A stretch of 64,000 nucleotides of DNA from Pleurodeles waltl (lineage: Eukaryota > Chordata > Amphibia > Caudata > Salamandridae), in NCBI RefSeq assembly GCF_031143425.1, contig NC_090445.1, positions 1,580,354,049 through 1,580,418,048 of the forward strand, written 5' to 3'. Position numbers and translations under genes: made by a program. The notes under the pieces are model-generated. The model ran no database searches, was not told the DNA's origin, and saw only the letters and a list, made by a program, of their open reading frames with translations. How positions within the stretch are numbered: position 1 is the first letter of the stretch; every line of letters starts with the position of its first letter. Shown here in pieces: positions 11,661-22,725 of the stretch.

Positions 11661-12800
11661 GACCATTTGAAATTTGAAAACCTTTTTGGCACTAAACACA
11701 ACACATATCATTCCTATTTACATGATTGTAACATATGTCCCCTTATTACTTAGTACGTTAGAGACTGAGTCAACTTCACCAAGGGCCACTGGAATTATGC
11801 GGCTTGGGAGCACCAAATTATGCAGCAGGTTTGAATAAATTATGCAGCAAGTAAAGGCAAACTATCTGGTAGTATGCAGCACACTTTTATAGCATTACTT
11901 CCATATTTTGTAATTGGTACACATGGCAATACTATCTGGGTAACAAATTCACATAATTAGTGCCAGTTTAACAACCAAATACAGAAATAAACCAATGAAA
12001 GATGAACAGTTAACCTTTATGAAGGGCCTTGCACAGCACACGAACACACATCGCTCTGTTTTAGTAACTTTTGATTTGTTTGAGCTAGAAATATGTTTGG
12101 GTAAAATCTGCAGATTATGGATTATGTGGTGAATGCAGCAAATCCATATTAATGTGAAAAAAGCAGCGGCTGCAGAATGGCACAATGCCAGTGGCCCTGT
12201 GCAAACACAATTCTCTGGGCTCGTGGTATGCCCTTCAACCTGGTCTTCCTGGCACCTTTGACCTTTTTGAGGGCCCTCCAAGGGCCTATCACCAGAGCAA
12301 AAAACATAAAATCATTCTTATGCGAAAATCCTTGCTCTCTAAAAAGACAATTGTGCTTACACAAAATGCTTGCTTTCTGGAAATCATGCAGAAAGTCTGT
12401 TAACCCCATAGCAGCCCTACCTGGGTCATACCCTACACTTATCGGAGAATCAGTCTGGCCAACTCTGCCATATCTTGGTCATCTGGTGAAGACTGCACTC
12501 GCCAACCTCCAAATGGCCAATGTTCTGGTGCAGCAAAGCGCATGTGTGAAAGGTGAGTGAAGTGCTGAGTAAAGAGCTGTGGAAAGCGACCACCCTAATC
12601 CCTTTCTCAATTGAATATTCTATACTAAATGCAGCAACAACTCCCCCTTTGAGGTCCCATGACACTAGTGTCCTGTATCTAGAATTCCTTTGAGATGCCA
12701 AGGTATCTGAAATGGCCCAATCAGCCATGAACTCACCTCACCACAAGCCAGCATGGTTCATCTACCATCTACATCTTTCCCACCATCTGCAAGATATATT
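11661..12800. other. Anonymous repeat-like sequence
   Basis: Contains AATTATGCAGCA repeated near 11812-11850 and TGCAGCA-type motifs again near 11875 and 12134. No gene is readable on either strand with confidence. Confidence 0.4.
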
Positions 12801-14696
12801 GGTATGCAAAGGAAACAAAGGAAAATAGATTATTCACAAAAATACTGCTCCCCCTGCTAACAGGTACACCACATCAGGAAGAAAAAATCTTTCCCCAATA
12901 CTGTCATAGGGGATGCACCCTAATTTAGGTGACTGCAGGAGCTGGGTGATCTTTCTGTTCAAGCACTTTGCTGACTCATTCCAGCGCCCGCACAGACAGC
13001 CCGCTTTGCCAAACCTGCCTTGGCACAGTGTGTGACCAGGCAATCATAGTTTTTGGTGAACGTTACGCTAGCCACATTACTTCAGTAATTAAGGTATCTT
13101 ACAAATCTCTTTATCCCAATGTCTACTAAGTCACTTAAATGTAATCTGACGAGAACTCGGGGAGGAAGCCCATTTGATACTATTTTTTCACCACTGTCCA
13201 CAGTTTTCTGGCTCTGCTTTTGCCTGTGGGAGGATGGCAATCAATGCCTCCTGGACAGAACAACAACAGGAACCATGCCCCCTTTTCCAAATAACATGCC
13301 TCCATTGTCCCTCTTAATCTGACTCAAAATATTGCATTTTCACTGCTAGAGACCCACTAGGCCAACTCACCCTCTCAAAACAACACTGACATGGATGTCT
13401 TTTTTTGAATCCTGCAACCACTTCTCCCACTCTGAAAACCCCTCAAGAGGCTGCTACAGTAAAGATGGGCTTCAAAATCAGACCAACACACCCCTGATAG
13501 GCTGGGCACAATACTGTCCAATTGTTACACATCAATTGGTCCCCTAGCATCCTGTCTCCTTTCTTCTAGCCTTTGCCAACCCTTCAGTGCTTTCTTGATG
13601 AGAAAATATTGTGCCCCCCAGAAGAAGGATAAAGCTGCCAAATGACATCTTGCGTATGCAGCAGAGCAGTCCACTTGCTGCAGCATAGCAAGGAATCAGA
13701 CCCTTGATTACTGGGAGAAAATGTTCCCTCTGTCTCCTTGCGCTACAAAAGACAGATAGCGCTGTAATGCCCCCTCATAGGCTCTTTTTTATTTGGGCAA
13801 TCCACTGGGTGCCAGATGGACTGGTGGCACAGGGAACCAACCGCAGTAGATGGTCTTGGAATGTCATAAGTAAATCTGCAGCTTCTGTGGGGAAGTGTCT
13901 GAATTCCTGCAGCTTGAAATAACCTAAAGAATCATTAACATTATTAAATACCTCTGGTACATGTTTTGATCTGAATGTGGCATTGTTCTTTAAACACCAT
14001 AAAACTATCTTTTTGAGCAATCTGAGCACTGTTTCAAAAACAGCCCGCTGTTGATTTCTGGAGACTACCACAACCATGTTGCCAGACCAAAAGACTACTA
14101 ACCTTCGATGAAACTCATCAGGCCACATAGTAAGCACCACCACAGTGGGAAACAGCTCAAGTCATGCTATGTTTTTTGCCTGATCCGACTCAAACCACAC
14201 CATGGGCCACTACTGAGCACCCTATTCTGCTCCAAAAATTACCCTACAACTAAATCTTCTTGGAGAATTTGTGAGTAGGCCCAACTCCAAAACTCGACCT
14301 GGGAGAGACCGGTTAACTCACCAACTAATTGAACTGTTTCAAGAGATACTCCTAAATTCTAAAGTCCTGCCTCATTTGGCATAAAAGTCTAGTTCGGTGT
14401 TGCTTCTGCTTACAACCAGCCATAACCTCTGCAATGAACCTGGGGAACGGGCACCCCACAGGGATAATGCAGAGCTCCAAATTCATTTGATGGACCAGGA
14501 CTTGGAAGTGTTGGAGTGTGACTTTGTGAGCAACCTGACAGTCACTTAAGAACTTCCTGAACAGGGCCACCTTCTCTTCAGGAAGCCTGCAAACCCTGCC
14601 ACTCAGTTCAATGCCTGGGTAGGTAATATTTGTGGACAGGATGCACGTCTTGCCTTGGGCTAGCAGAACCCCAAAATTGCCTAGTAAACACACAAA
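12801..14696 (-). pseudogene. Tyrosine-recombinase retroelement: RT C-terminus, RNase H and recombinase remnants
   Basis: Minus strand, left part of a retroelement split by element B. Near 14352-14660 is the RT thumb side, with ITYPGIELSGRVCRLPEEKV and then a K-V-T-L-Q-H-F block and MNLELCIIPVGCPFPRF, the layout of Ngaro/DIRS-like elements. At 13775-14143 the RNase H-like region shows RRLVVFWSGNMVVVVSRNQQ and a KHVPEVFNNVNDSLGYF motif. Around 13400-13640 decayed readings resemble the tyrosine recombinase start (R-Q-D-A-R-G-P-I and P-S-L-S-G-V-C-W types). Stops and frameshifts are frequent, and the limit at 12801 is uncertain. The N-terminal RT and ORF1 continue at 23539-26300. Confidence 0.65.
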
Positions 14697-15267
14697 GGAG
14701 GTCATTACAACATTGGCGGTAAAAGCCGCTTACTGCCGTGCAGAAGACCGCCAACACACCGCCGCGGAATTCCGCCACAGCTCTTATGACCCACATCTCG
14801 GAATCTGCCTAAATTCAGACACCCACACAAGTCCGCCACACCAAAGGTCAGTGATAAACTGACGAAAACAAAACCGACACCGTCACGCCAACAGAAACAC
14901 GCCCATGCTATTACGACCCACGAATCCATGCGGCGGTCTTTCAACCGCGGTATTCCATTGGCGGTACACATCGCCGCACTCAAAATACACACACATCTCC
15001 AAAACACTGCCACATTGGACAATTCAAAATACACACACCTGATACACATACACACACCACTCCCACACACCCAACACAATATAAAACACACACCCACATC
15101 ACCCACAAGAAGGCGACAGAGAGAGCGCACAGCAATAGAGAACCCCACCACACAGAGGCACAAAACACCATCACCCACACAACAACCACGCACAAAATTC
15201 CACTCACACAACACATCACCACACTCATCACCACATACACCACCCCACACATCACCTACACCACCCC

Positions 15268-16792
15268 ATGGCACGCCAAAGACACCCCAGGTTTTCCGAG
15301 GAGGAGCTCAGGGTCATGGTGGATGAAATCGTACGGGTAGAGCCACAGCTATTTAGATCACAAGTGCAGCACACCTCCATAGCCAGGAAGATGGAGCTAT
15401 GGCGAAGAATCGTCTACAGGGTAAACGCAGTGGGACAGCACCAAAGAAATTGTGAGGACATCAGGAAGAGGTGGAACGACCTACGGGGGAAGGTGCGTTC
15501 AGTGGTCTCCAGGCACAACATCGTGATTCAGGGGACTGGCGGCAGACCCCCACCTCCTCCCCCACAACTAACAACATGGGAGGAGCAGGTCTTGACCATA
15601 ATGCATCCTGAGGGCCTTGGAGGAGTCGGTGGAGGAATGGACACTGGTAAGTCAAATCTTAACTATCATATCCCCCACCCTACCTGCATGCTATCACACA
15701 CGCCCACCCTCACCCCCTCCCCTATCACTCCAACTCCTCACTAATGTACTTATAACACAAACCACCCACCCAACACCAAGCCCTGCATGACACAACTAAG
15801 TATGGACACCCATCACTAAAGCATGCCCACTGCACATACCCATAACACCCTCCAACCATCATCACACAAGCCCCCACACAGGAATGCTTGCACTGGGGTA
15901 CACGCACACCCCCCATTTCACACCATGACACACACACATGCAATAATCATGCTTTTATACCCCTGCAGGACCACTACGTAACATCACCATATAGGAGGGT
16001 CCAGACATGTCCACTCCACCCCCAGAAGAGGCCCACAGTGATGACAGCAGCTCTGTCCAACTGGATCCAGATGACCAGCCCGGACCATCGTGGGCCTCGG
16101 GACAGTCGGTTCCCCTCGCACAGGCACAGCCCAACACTGACCTTCCACCCTCTGGTAACACCAGCACAGCACCCACCCAGCGGGCCCATACCTCCGTACC
16201 CAGGACACATCAGTCAGCTGTGTGTCCACCACTACAGGGAACCCAGGATTACCCATCACCCCAACAACAACAGGGACCTGGGGGCAGTGGTAGTGGGCAC
16301 ATGGTCCAGGGGACGGAGGCACAGGAACACAGGGGAACTGGGAGGGCTGCTGTGCGACAGGGGGCGGACAGGCCAAGGGAACCCACTCTCCACAAGGCCC
16401 TCTCCTCCATCATGGGAGCATACCACCACTCCCAGGAGACAATGGCTATGGTCCTAGCCAAGTTTCAGGAGACCCAGCGCATGCAGGACGAACAGTATTT
16501 GGGGTTCAGGGAGGAGCTCAGAGCCATCAGCACCGCCCTGGCCACCTTCGTAGGGGTGCTGAAGGACATACAAAAGACCATGAGGGACACCGTGGCACTC
16601 GAAGGGGCCCCTGACACCAGCATGGATGATGAATTGCCCACCACCTCCGTCGGCGCTAGTGGACAGGACGCCCCGCCACAGGACCACCACACCAGCACCC
16701 CACCCCCTGCAGACGGAGAACCACCCCGCAAGCGGTCCCTGAGATCCAGGAACAGGACAGAGCAAGATGGCAAGACCCCCGCCAGGAAATAA
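15268..16792 (+). pseudogene. Harbinger Myb/SANT-like protein 1 (NAIF1-type DNA-binding domain), two exons
   Basis: Exon 1 (15268-15646) encodes a Myb/SANT-like domain at residues 5-80: RFSEEELRVMVDEIV, a tryptophan in MELWRRIVYRVNAVG, and DIRKRWNDLRGKV. It ends at a consensus donor (GTAAGT at 15647). The acceptor after CCCTGCAG (exon 2 from 15969) keeps the phase and leads into a 261-codon stretch that is Pro/Ser-rich, then predicted helical (16440-16600), then basic (PPRKRSLRSRNR) before the stop at 16792. A poly(A) signal AATAAA lies at 16979-16984. In the spliced frame a TAG occurs at 15992-15994, before the first Met of the open stretch. Either this copy has a nonsense change (CAG to TAG would fit) or a different acceptor is used. 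In this superfamily the Myb-like protein binds element ends and helps the transposase enter the nucleus; that role is inferred. Confidence 0.75.
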
Positions 16793-17270
16793 GACCACCC
16801 TTATTGTCCTCCCACTGTCCCACTTTGTTACCCTGTCCAGATTGGAACTGCCCCAGCTCCACTTCCTATGCCCATATGGGCAATGCACCTGTGAGACTTA
16901 TAGACTGGACTCTGCCATGGACATTCCTCCACCATCACCCATCACCATTTTGCCACCCCCTCCAATAATTAGCACTTCAATAAACGCCCTTGAACCACAA
17001 AACAATCTGGAGTCAGTCTGTGATTTTGAAAATGTGTATTAGCTATGACAGTGACAAAATCCGTTCTCAATAGTAATGTCAACATACCTATGCCACACAT
17101 CACAAGTCCATGAAGGATGCAAGCAGATGACGCACGTTGGTAACCACACCTGTGAAACCGTAATGGAAATGTATCACTCAGTTAGCAGATACTACTTCAA
17201 ATTGACAGACAGGATAGAGGTAGAAGTGTGAAAGTGAATGTATTAGTAAAATAATTGTTCTCACCTGTGT
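16793..17270. other. Convergent 3' region between Myb gene 1 and the transposase gene
   Basis: It contains the plus-strand poly(A) signal AATAAA at 16979-16984. The transposase reading ends near 17272 on the other strand, so the two genes converge here. Nothing else is recognisable. Confidence 0.5.
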
Positions 17271-17271
17271 G

Positions 17272-18292
17272 TCACTGGAAATATTGCTGTATGACAAAGT
17301 ACCTGTTATCAATGTCTTCTTCCTCTGCTTCCTCCTCATCACTGTCCACAGTCTCCACAGCTGCCACAACATCGTCATCTGGACCATCCTCCTGCAGAAA
17401 AGGCACCTGGCGTCGCAAAGCAAGATTATGAAGCATCGAGCAGGCAATGATGATCTGGCACACCTTCCTTGGTGAGTAGAATAGGGAACCACCTGTCATA
17501 TGGAGGCACCTGAACCTGGCCTTCAGGAGGCCGAAGGTGCGTTCGATCACCCTCCTAGTCCCTGGGATTCCTCACTGGGGTCCATAGCCATGACAGGTTG
17601 GGGTAACCAGAGTCCCCTAATAGCCACACACGGTGCCTCTGGAGTTGACCCATCACATACGGGATGCTGCTATTCCGCAGGATGTAGGCGTCATGCACTG
17701 AGCCAGGGAACATAGCATTTACCTGGGAGATGTACTGGTCTGCCAAACATACCATCTGTACATTCATCGAATGATAACTCTTCTGGTTCCTGTACACCTG
17801 TTCACTCCTGTGGGGGGGGACCAGAGCCACATGGGTCCCATCAATGGCACCTATGATGTTAGGGATATGTCCCAGGGCATAGAAGTCACCTTTAACTGTT
17901 GCCAAATCCTCCACCTGAGGGAAAACGATGTAGCTCCTCACGTGTTTCAGCAGGGCAGACAACACTCTGGACAACACGTTGGAAAACATAGGCTGGGACA
18001 TCCCTGATGCCATGGCCACTGTTGTCTGAAATGACCCACTTGCTAGGAAATGGAGCACTGATAGCACCTGCACTTGAGGGGGTATTCCTGTGGGATGGCG
18101 GATTGCTGACATCAGGTCTGGCTCCAACTGGGTACACAGTTCCTGGATTGTGGCATGGTCAAACCTGTAGGTGATGATTAAATGTTGCTCCTCCATTGTT
18201 AACAGGTCCACCAGCAGTCGGTACACCAGAGGATTCCGCCATCTCCTCACATGTCCCAGCTGACGGTGCCTAGGAAGGACAACAGCGACCAC
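17272..18292 (-). pseudogene. HARBI1-like PIF/Harbinger transposase, disrupted near the catalytic Glu
   Basis: The main frame (18292 to 17555, 245 residues) has the helical N-terminal part (MEEQHLIITYRFDHATIQ), then the DDE nuclease: GAIDGTHV with Asp151, PGSVHDAYIL with Asp201 and WLLGDSGYP with Asp227, ending LWTPVRNP. The rest is in another frame (17550 to 17272): RRVIERTFGLLKARFRCL with the catalytic Glu, then LHNLALRR and an acidic tail rich in D and E. Family members carry about a dozen residues between the NP and TRR blocks that are missing here. A short deletion that also shifts the frame near 17551 is therefore likely. The gene is divergent from Myb gene 2 and would cut and rejoin element ends if intact. 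Confidence 0.85.
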
Positions 18293-18713
18293 AGAGTCAA
18301 CAAATCCTGAGGTATGTACCCACAGCTACACAGGATACAACACTAAATACAATATCCTTCCTGTATGTGTGTTGAGTGTAGGCCTAGGTATGTGTGATGC
18401 AGTTGTAAATGAAGCCATGTGGGCCCCTGAAATGGTGGATGCCTGACCTCTAAAGTGGGGCAATGGGATGTGAGGTAACTGCGCTGGCGTTGTACACCAT
18501 CGCGGTAAGCGGTCAAAGACCGCGGCGCAATGCTGCATTGGTTAACATTGGACCCTATGGGTCCCAGGAGCCAATGACGAAGTGCGCCAGTGGTGACGTC
18601 ACCGCTGCGGACGTGACCGCCATTTTCTATCTGTTCAATCACTCGATACCTGATCTTCGACAGGAGAGGACCTACACTGCAAGTGCTGCTGTGACCTCGG
18701 TCTGGAAGAGACA
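18293..18713. promoter_or_regulatory. Bidirectional promoter region between transposase and Myb gene 2
   Basis: This is the only spacer between the divergent transposase (start 18292, minus) and Myb gene 2 (start 18714, plus). It holds a CCAAT box at 18571-18575 and a perfect CRE palindrome, TGACGTCA, at 18594-18601, followed by GACGTGACC at 18612. No TATA box is obvious. These are standard proximal promoter elements of vertebrate genes; activity is inferred. Confidence 0.45.
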
Positions 18714-21543
18714 ATGGCTCGTGCGTCTGGGGAAAGGGCCCCTGCCTTCACTGCACAAGAGTTGGAGAAGCTTGTGGACGGGGTCCTCCCCCAGTACACG
18801 CTAATCTACGGTCCTCCAGACCAACAGGTAAGTACACAGGGAGCACGTTGTATGGGCTATGCCTGGCCAGAGAGGGCTGGATGTCAGTAGGAAGGGGGCA
18901 GAGTCCTGCGAGCATGTAGAAGTGTGATTGCATGTGCCACATGGCAAGGGCAGGGATGTAGGCCACTCACTTCGACGGTGCTGTTGCTAATGACTTCTCT
19001 TCTTCCCCTGTACATGTCATGTAGGTCAGCGCCCACCAGAAGAAGGATATTTGGCGTGCCATCGCCAGGATGCCCGGACCCTGTGGGTCCACCAGAGATG
19101 GAGCACCCACTGCCGTAAAAGATGGGAGGACATTCGCCGCTGGAGCAAGAAGACGGTGGAGGCTCAGCTGGGGATGGCCTCCCAACGTGGGAGGGGTGCC
19201 CGTCGCACCATGACCCCCCTGATGTTCCGGATCCTGGCGGTGGCCTACCCTGAGTTGGATGGGAGCATGAGGGCATCACAGCAGACAGAAGGGGGTGAGT
19301 ACACTCACATTCTCATGACTTTGCGCGAGTGGAGGTGTCTGGGTGGGGGAGGAGGGCTGTGGGTTTCCCTAGGACAGGGCGAGTTCCATAGGCTAGGCCC
19401 CTCCGGAATACAGGTCATGTGCCACTCCACCCCACCTCTGTAGAGTGCCAAGTACAGGTATACATGCCCCTGTGTCATCTATATGGGTAGATGACACTCA
19501 TAGCCATGTAGGCCATATCCCAGGAATTGCATCTGTAGAGGCCAAGAGCACAGCGTAGTGCAGTGGGCTGTTGTGTATGTATTGTCCGCCAATGGTAGCG
19601 GTAAGCCATGCTCTCAACCTGTCTTTCTTCTGTTTCTCCACCCCTTTTTTGTGGTCTCCCTGTTCTGTTGTGCATCAGCATCATCAGGCGGAGGTACAGT
19701 GGCACCGGAGCACGAGGGGTCTGCGTCCCACATGGCCATGGAGGGCCACACCACAGACACAGAATACACCAGTGGGACGGAGGGCGAGGGGAGCTTCACG
19801 TCGGTGACCGGATCAGCAAACAGCGATACGGACTTGTCCTCCGATGGGAGCTCCCTTGTGGTGGCGGCACCATCTGTACCCCCCACTTTTACAGGTACAG
19901 CCGCCACCCCCCCTACCAGCACCGCCCTCCCAGCAGCCCCTCAGCCTTCGCTCTGTGCCCGCTCACCCAGGAGGGTGGGCATCACCTTCGCCCCAGGCTC
20001 CTCAGCCTCTGCCCCTGTCACCCCTGCTGCCCTCAGTGAGGAGGCCATTGACCTCCTCAGGTCACTCACTGTTGGGCAGTCTACCATTGGGAATGCCATC
20101 CAGGGTGTAGAAAGGGAGTTGCAACAGACAAATGCATACCTGGAGGGCATTCATTCTGGTCAGGCTGCCCATCATCGAACCCTGCAATCTCTGGCCTCAG
20201 CACTGATGGCAGCCATTGTCCCTGTGTCTAGCCTCCCCCCTCCAACTTCCTCCACCCAGACCCAATCCCCTGTACACCAGCCTATCCCAAGCACACCATC
20301 AGATCAGCCTGCACACACCTCAACACACAAGGGCAGCTCAGGCAAACATAGGCACCACACATCCCACAGGCACTCACACAAGCATCACCCACATACAGAC
20401 ACAGCAACATCCACTGCCTCCACTGTGTCCCCCTCCTCGTCGTCTCCCTCCTCCCTCCCAGTATCATCTACATTCTCACCTGCATGCACTACCACTACAG
20501 CCACTAGGACTCGCACCAGAGCCCCCAGCACCACACCCCGCCCACCTGCACTCACCACCCCCACTACCATTTACACGTCCCCTGTGTCCTCTCCCAGTGT
20601 GTCTGTGACGCCCATTACCAAAGTACACAAACACGGACACCCACACACCCAACTTCCATCCACCTCACAACAGCCTCCAGAACCTGCACCCAAATCATCT
20701 AAAGTTACACCTCCTACAACCACCTCCTCTTCCTCCACTCCCAGACCCCCTCCAGCTACCCATCCCAGTGTTCGTCAGAAACTTTTCCTGAGCAACCTTA
20801 ACCTCTGTCCCACCACCCCCACCCCTCCAATTCATAGGTCCCATACTAGCACCTCAGCCAAAAAAAGTCCGGTACCAGTGGTGCGTGTTAGAGGTATGTG
20901 GAGTGCACCGGCCACCAGGGCAGCCAGTGTGACACGGAGCGAAAGCACTGCCAGTCTACCCCCTGTAAAGCACCAGAAGTTGGACAGTGCCCGACGGGAG
21001 AGGGTGAAGACTCCTGCCGGAAAAGCCGCCCACAAGTTTCCCGGGGGGTGTGTTGAGTCAGCTGTGACCCCTCCCAAGGTGGTGAAGGGGCAGAAGAAGT
21101 CTCCAAAGTCTGGGAGGAACAGCACGGCGGAGAAGGCCGCCATCCTCCCCGCTGGCCAAGACGCCACCACCAGCCCCATCGTCACTGGTCCAGAGACCAC
21201 CGCCAGAGTCAGTGCCCTGGAGGGCAGCACTGTCGTCACTGGTCCGGAGACCACCGCCAGAGTCAGTGCCCTGGAGGGCAGCACTGTCGTCAGCCTGGAG
21301 GACAGCACTGTCGTCACTGGTCCGGAGACCACCGCCAGAGTCAGTGCCCTGGAGAGCAGCACTGTCGTCACTGGTCCGGAGACCACCGCCAGAGTCAGTG
21401 CCCTGGAGGGCAGAGCCGTTGTCACTGTTCCAGAGACCACCGCCAGAGTCAGTGCCCTGGAGGGCAGCACTGTCGTCACTGGTCCGGAGACCACTGCCAG
21501 TGCCCTGGAGGGCCCCGGCACCCACAGCCCCGCTGGACACTGA
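18714..21543 (+). pseudogene. Harbinger Myb/trihelix-like protein 2, three exons, one frameshift
   Basis: Exon 1 is 18714-18827 (start MARASGERAPAFTAQELEKL, donor GTAAGT). Exon 2 is 19025-19294 (VSAHQKKDIWRAIA, then CRKRWEDIRRWSKKT and a PLMFRILAVAYPELDG tail, donor GTGAGT). Exon 3 is 19688-21543, opening GGGTVAPEHEG. Exon 2 to 3 keeps phase. Within exon 2 the reading must shift near 19064, where one base seems missing in GCC-AGGATG, so this copy is disrupted. Exon 3 codes a predicted helix (DLLRSLTVGQSTIGNAIQGV), a long Ser/Thr/Pro/His tract, a basic region, and about six 54-bp repeats with the unit VTGPETTARVSALEGSTV (21181-21515). It is a second, different Myb-type protein in the same element; function unknown but probably DNA binding. 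Confidence 0.7.
21181..21515 (+). repeat. In-frame coding minisatellite, 54-bp unit, about 6 copies
   Basis: Repeats begin with GTCACTGGTCCAGAGACCAC-like sequence and end with GGGCAGCACT. One unit is followed by a short GTCAGCCTGGAGGACAGC insertion. All stay in the exon 3 frame. The opposite strand is open over the same interval only as a side effect. Confidence 0.9.
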
Positions 21544-21547
21544 TGGA

Positions 21548-21995
21548 CCGTCATGCCACACAACGCTGCACAGGTCACAGACATCAAAGTCAAGCACCGC
21601 TGAACAGGGCAAAGACCGCCATGGCAGGCCCCGCTGAACAGGGCAAGCACCGCTGCACAGGTCACAGACAGCAAAATCAAGCACCGCTGAACAGGGCAAA
21701 GACCGCCATGGCAAACACCGCTGAACAAAGCAAGCACCGCTGAACAGGGCAAAGACGGCCATGGCAAGCACCGCTGAACAGGTCAGAAACGGCTAAGTCA
21801 AGCACCGCTGAACAGGGCAGAGACTGCCATGGCAGGCACCGCTGAACAAGGCAAGCACCGCTGAACAGGGCAGAAACTGCCAACTGAAGCACCGCTGAAC
21901 AGGGCAAAGACCGCCATTGCAAGCACCGCTGAACAGGTCAGAAACGGCTAAGTCAAGCACCGCTGAACAGGGCAAAGACTGCCATGGCAAGCATC
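21548..21995 (+). repeat. Degenerate minisatellite of CACCGCTGAACAGGGCA units
   Basis: CACCGCTGAACAGG recurs about a dozen times, alternating with AAAGACCGCCATGGCA or CACAGACAGCAAAATC. The period varies between about 20 and 60 bp. It is just 3' of the Myb gene 2 stop codon. Confidence 0.85.
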
Positions 21996-22044
21996 GTTAG
22001 CCCATGTGTGGCTGGGACAGTGACGGAACTGGGACCGTCACGAG

Positions 22045-22725
22045 GAGCGTGATGCACTCTGAACACCAGTCCCCCTCCAGAACCAGTGGAGAACTGCATC
22101 CACTACCTGAATCCTTCACAGGATGAAGCACTCTGGGCACCAGTCCCCCTCCAGAACCAGTGGAGAACTGCATCCACTACCTGAATCCTTCACAGGATGA
22201 AGCACTCTGGGCACCAGTCCCCCTCCAGAACCAGTGGAGAACTGCATCCACTTGAGAGACTGTGGCTTTGCACTCCCCAGGATGGTACAGTGGGCAAACC
22301 ACCCACTGTATAGACTTGAGAGACTGTGGCTTTGCACTCCCCAGGATGTAACAGTGGGCAACCCACCCATTGTAGAGACTTGAGAGACTGTGGCTTTGCA
22401 CTCCCCAGGATGTAACAGTGGGCAAACCACCCACTGTAGGGACTTGAGAGACTGTGGCTTTGCACTCCCCAGGATGGTACAGTGGGCAACCCTCCCACTG
22501 TAGAGACTTGAGAGACTGTGGCTTTACACTCCCCATGATGGTACTGTGGGCAACCCACCCACTGTAGAGACTTGAGAGACTGTGGCTTTGCACTCCCCAG
22601 GATACAGCAGTGGGCAAACCACCCACTGTAGAGACTTGAGAGACTGTGGCTTTGCACTCCCCAGGATACATCAATGGGCATGGAGCCCCGTCGTGGATCT
22701 GGCTTTGCACTGAGGTGCCCTCCCC
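22045..22725 (+). repeat. Two minisatellites: 74-bp unit (3 copies) and about 63-bp unit (7 copies)
   Basis: GCACTCTG..CACCAGTCCCC units (22049-22255) are followed by GACTGTGGCTTTGCACTCC units starting near 22258 and recurring every 62-65 bp to about 22650. The same two units in the same order occur in element A as 14 and 4 copies. Long minus-strand frames here, such as 22177-22821, are repeat artefacts. Confidence 0.95.

Noticed and set aside
13704..13922. Plus-strand small frame
   Set aside because: The minus strand here reads as retroelement RNase H, which explains the interval.
15725..16461. Minus-strand frames over Myb gene 1 (for example 15984-16376)
   Set aside because: Shadows of the plus-strand exon; no motif and no splice context.
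20832..21767. Long minus-strand frame (311 codons) opposite Myb gene 2
   Set aside because: It overlaps the 54-bp coding repeat and the CACCGCTGAACAGG array; the repeats lack stops on that strand. No domain is visible, and the plus-strand exon explains the interval.
22258..22720. CRISPR-like array of regular repeats
   Set aside because: The units are contiguous tandem repeats without unique spacers, inside a eukaryotic transposon.
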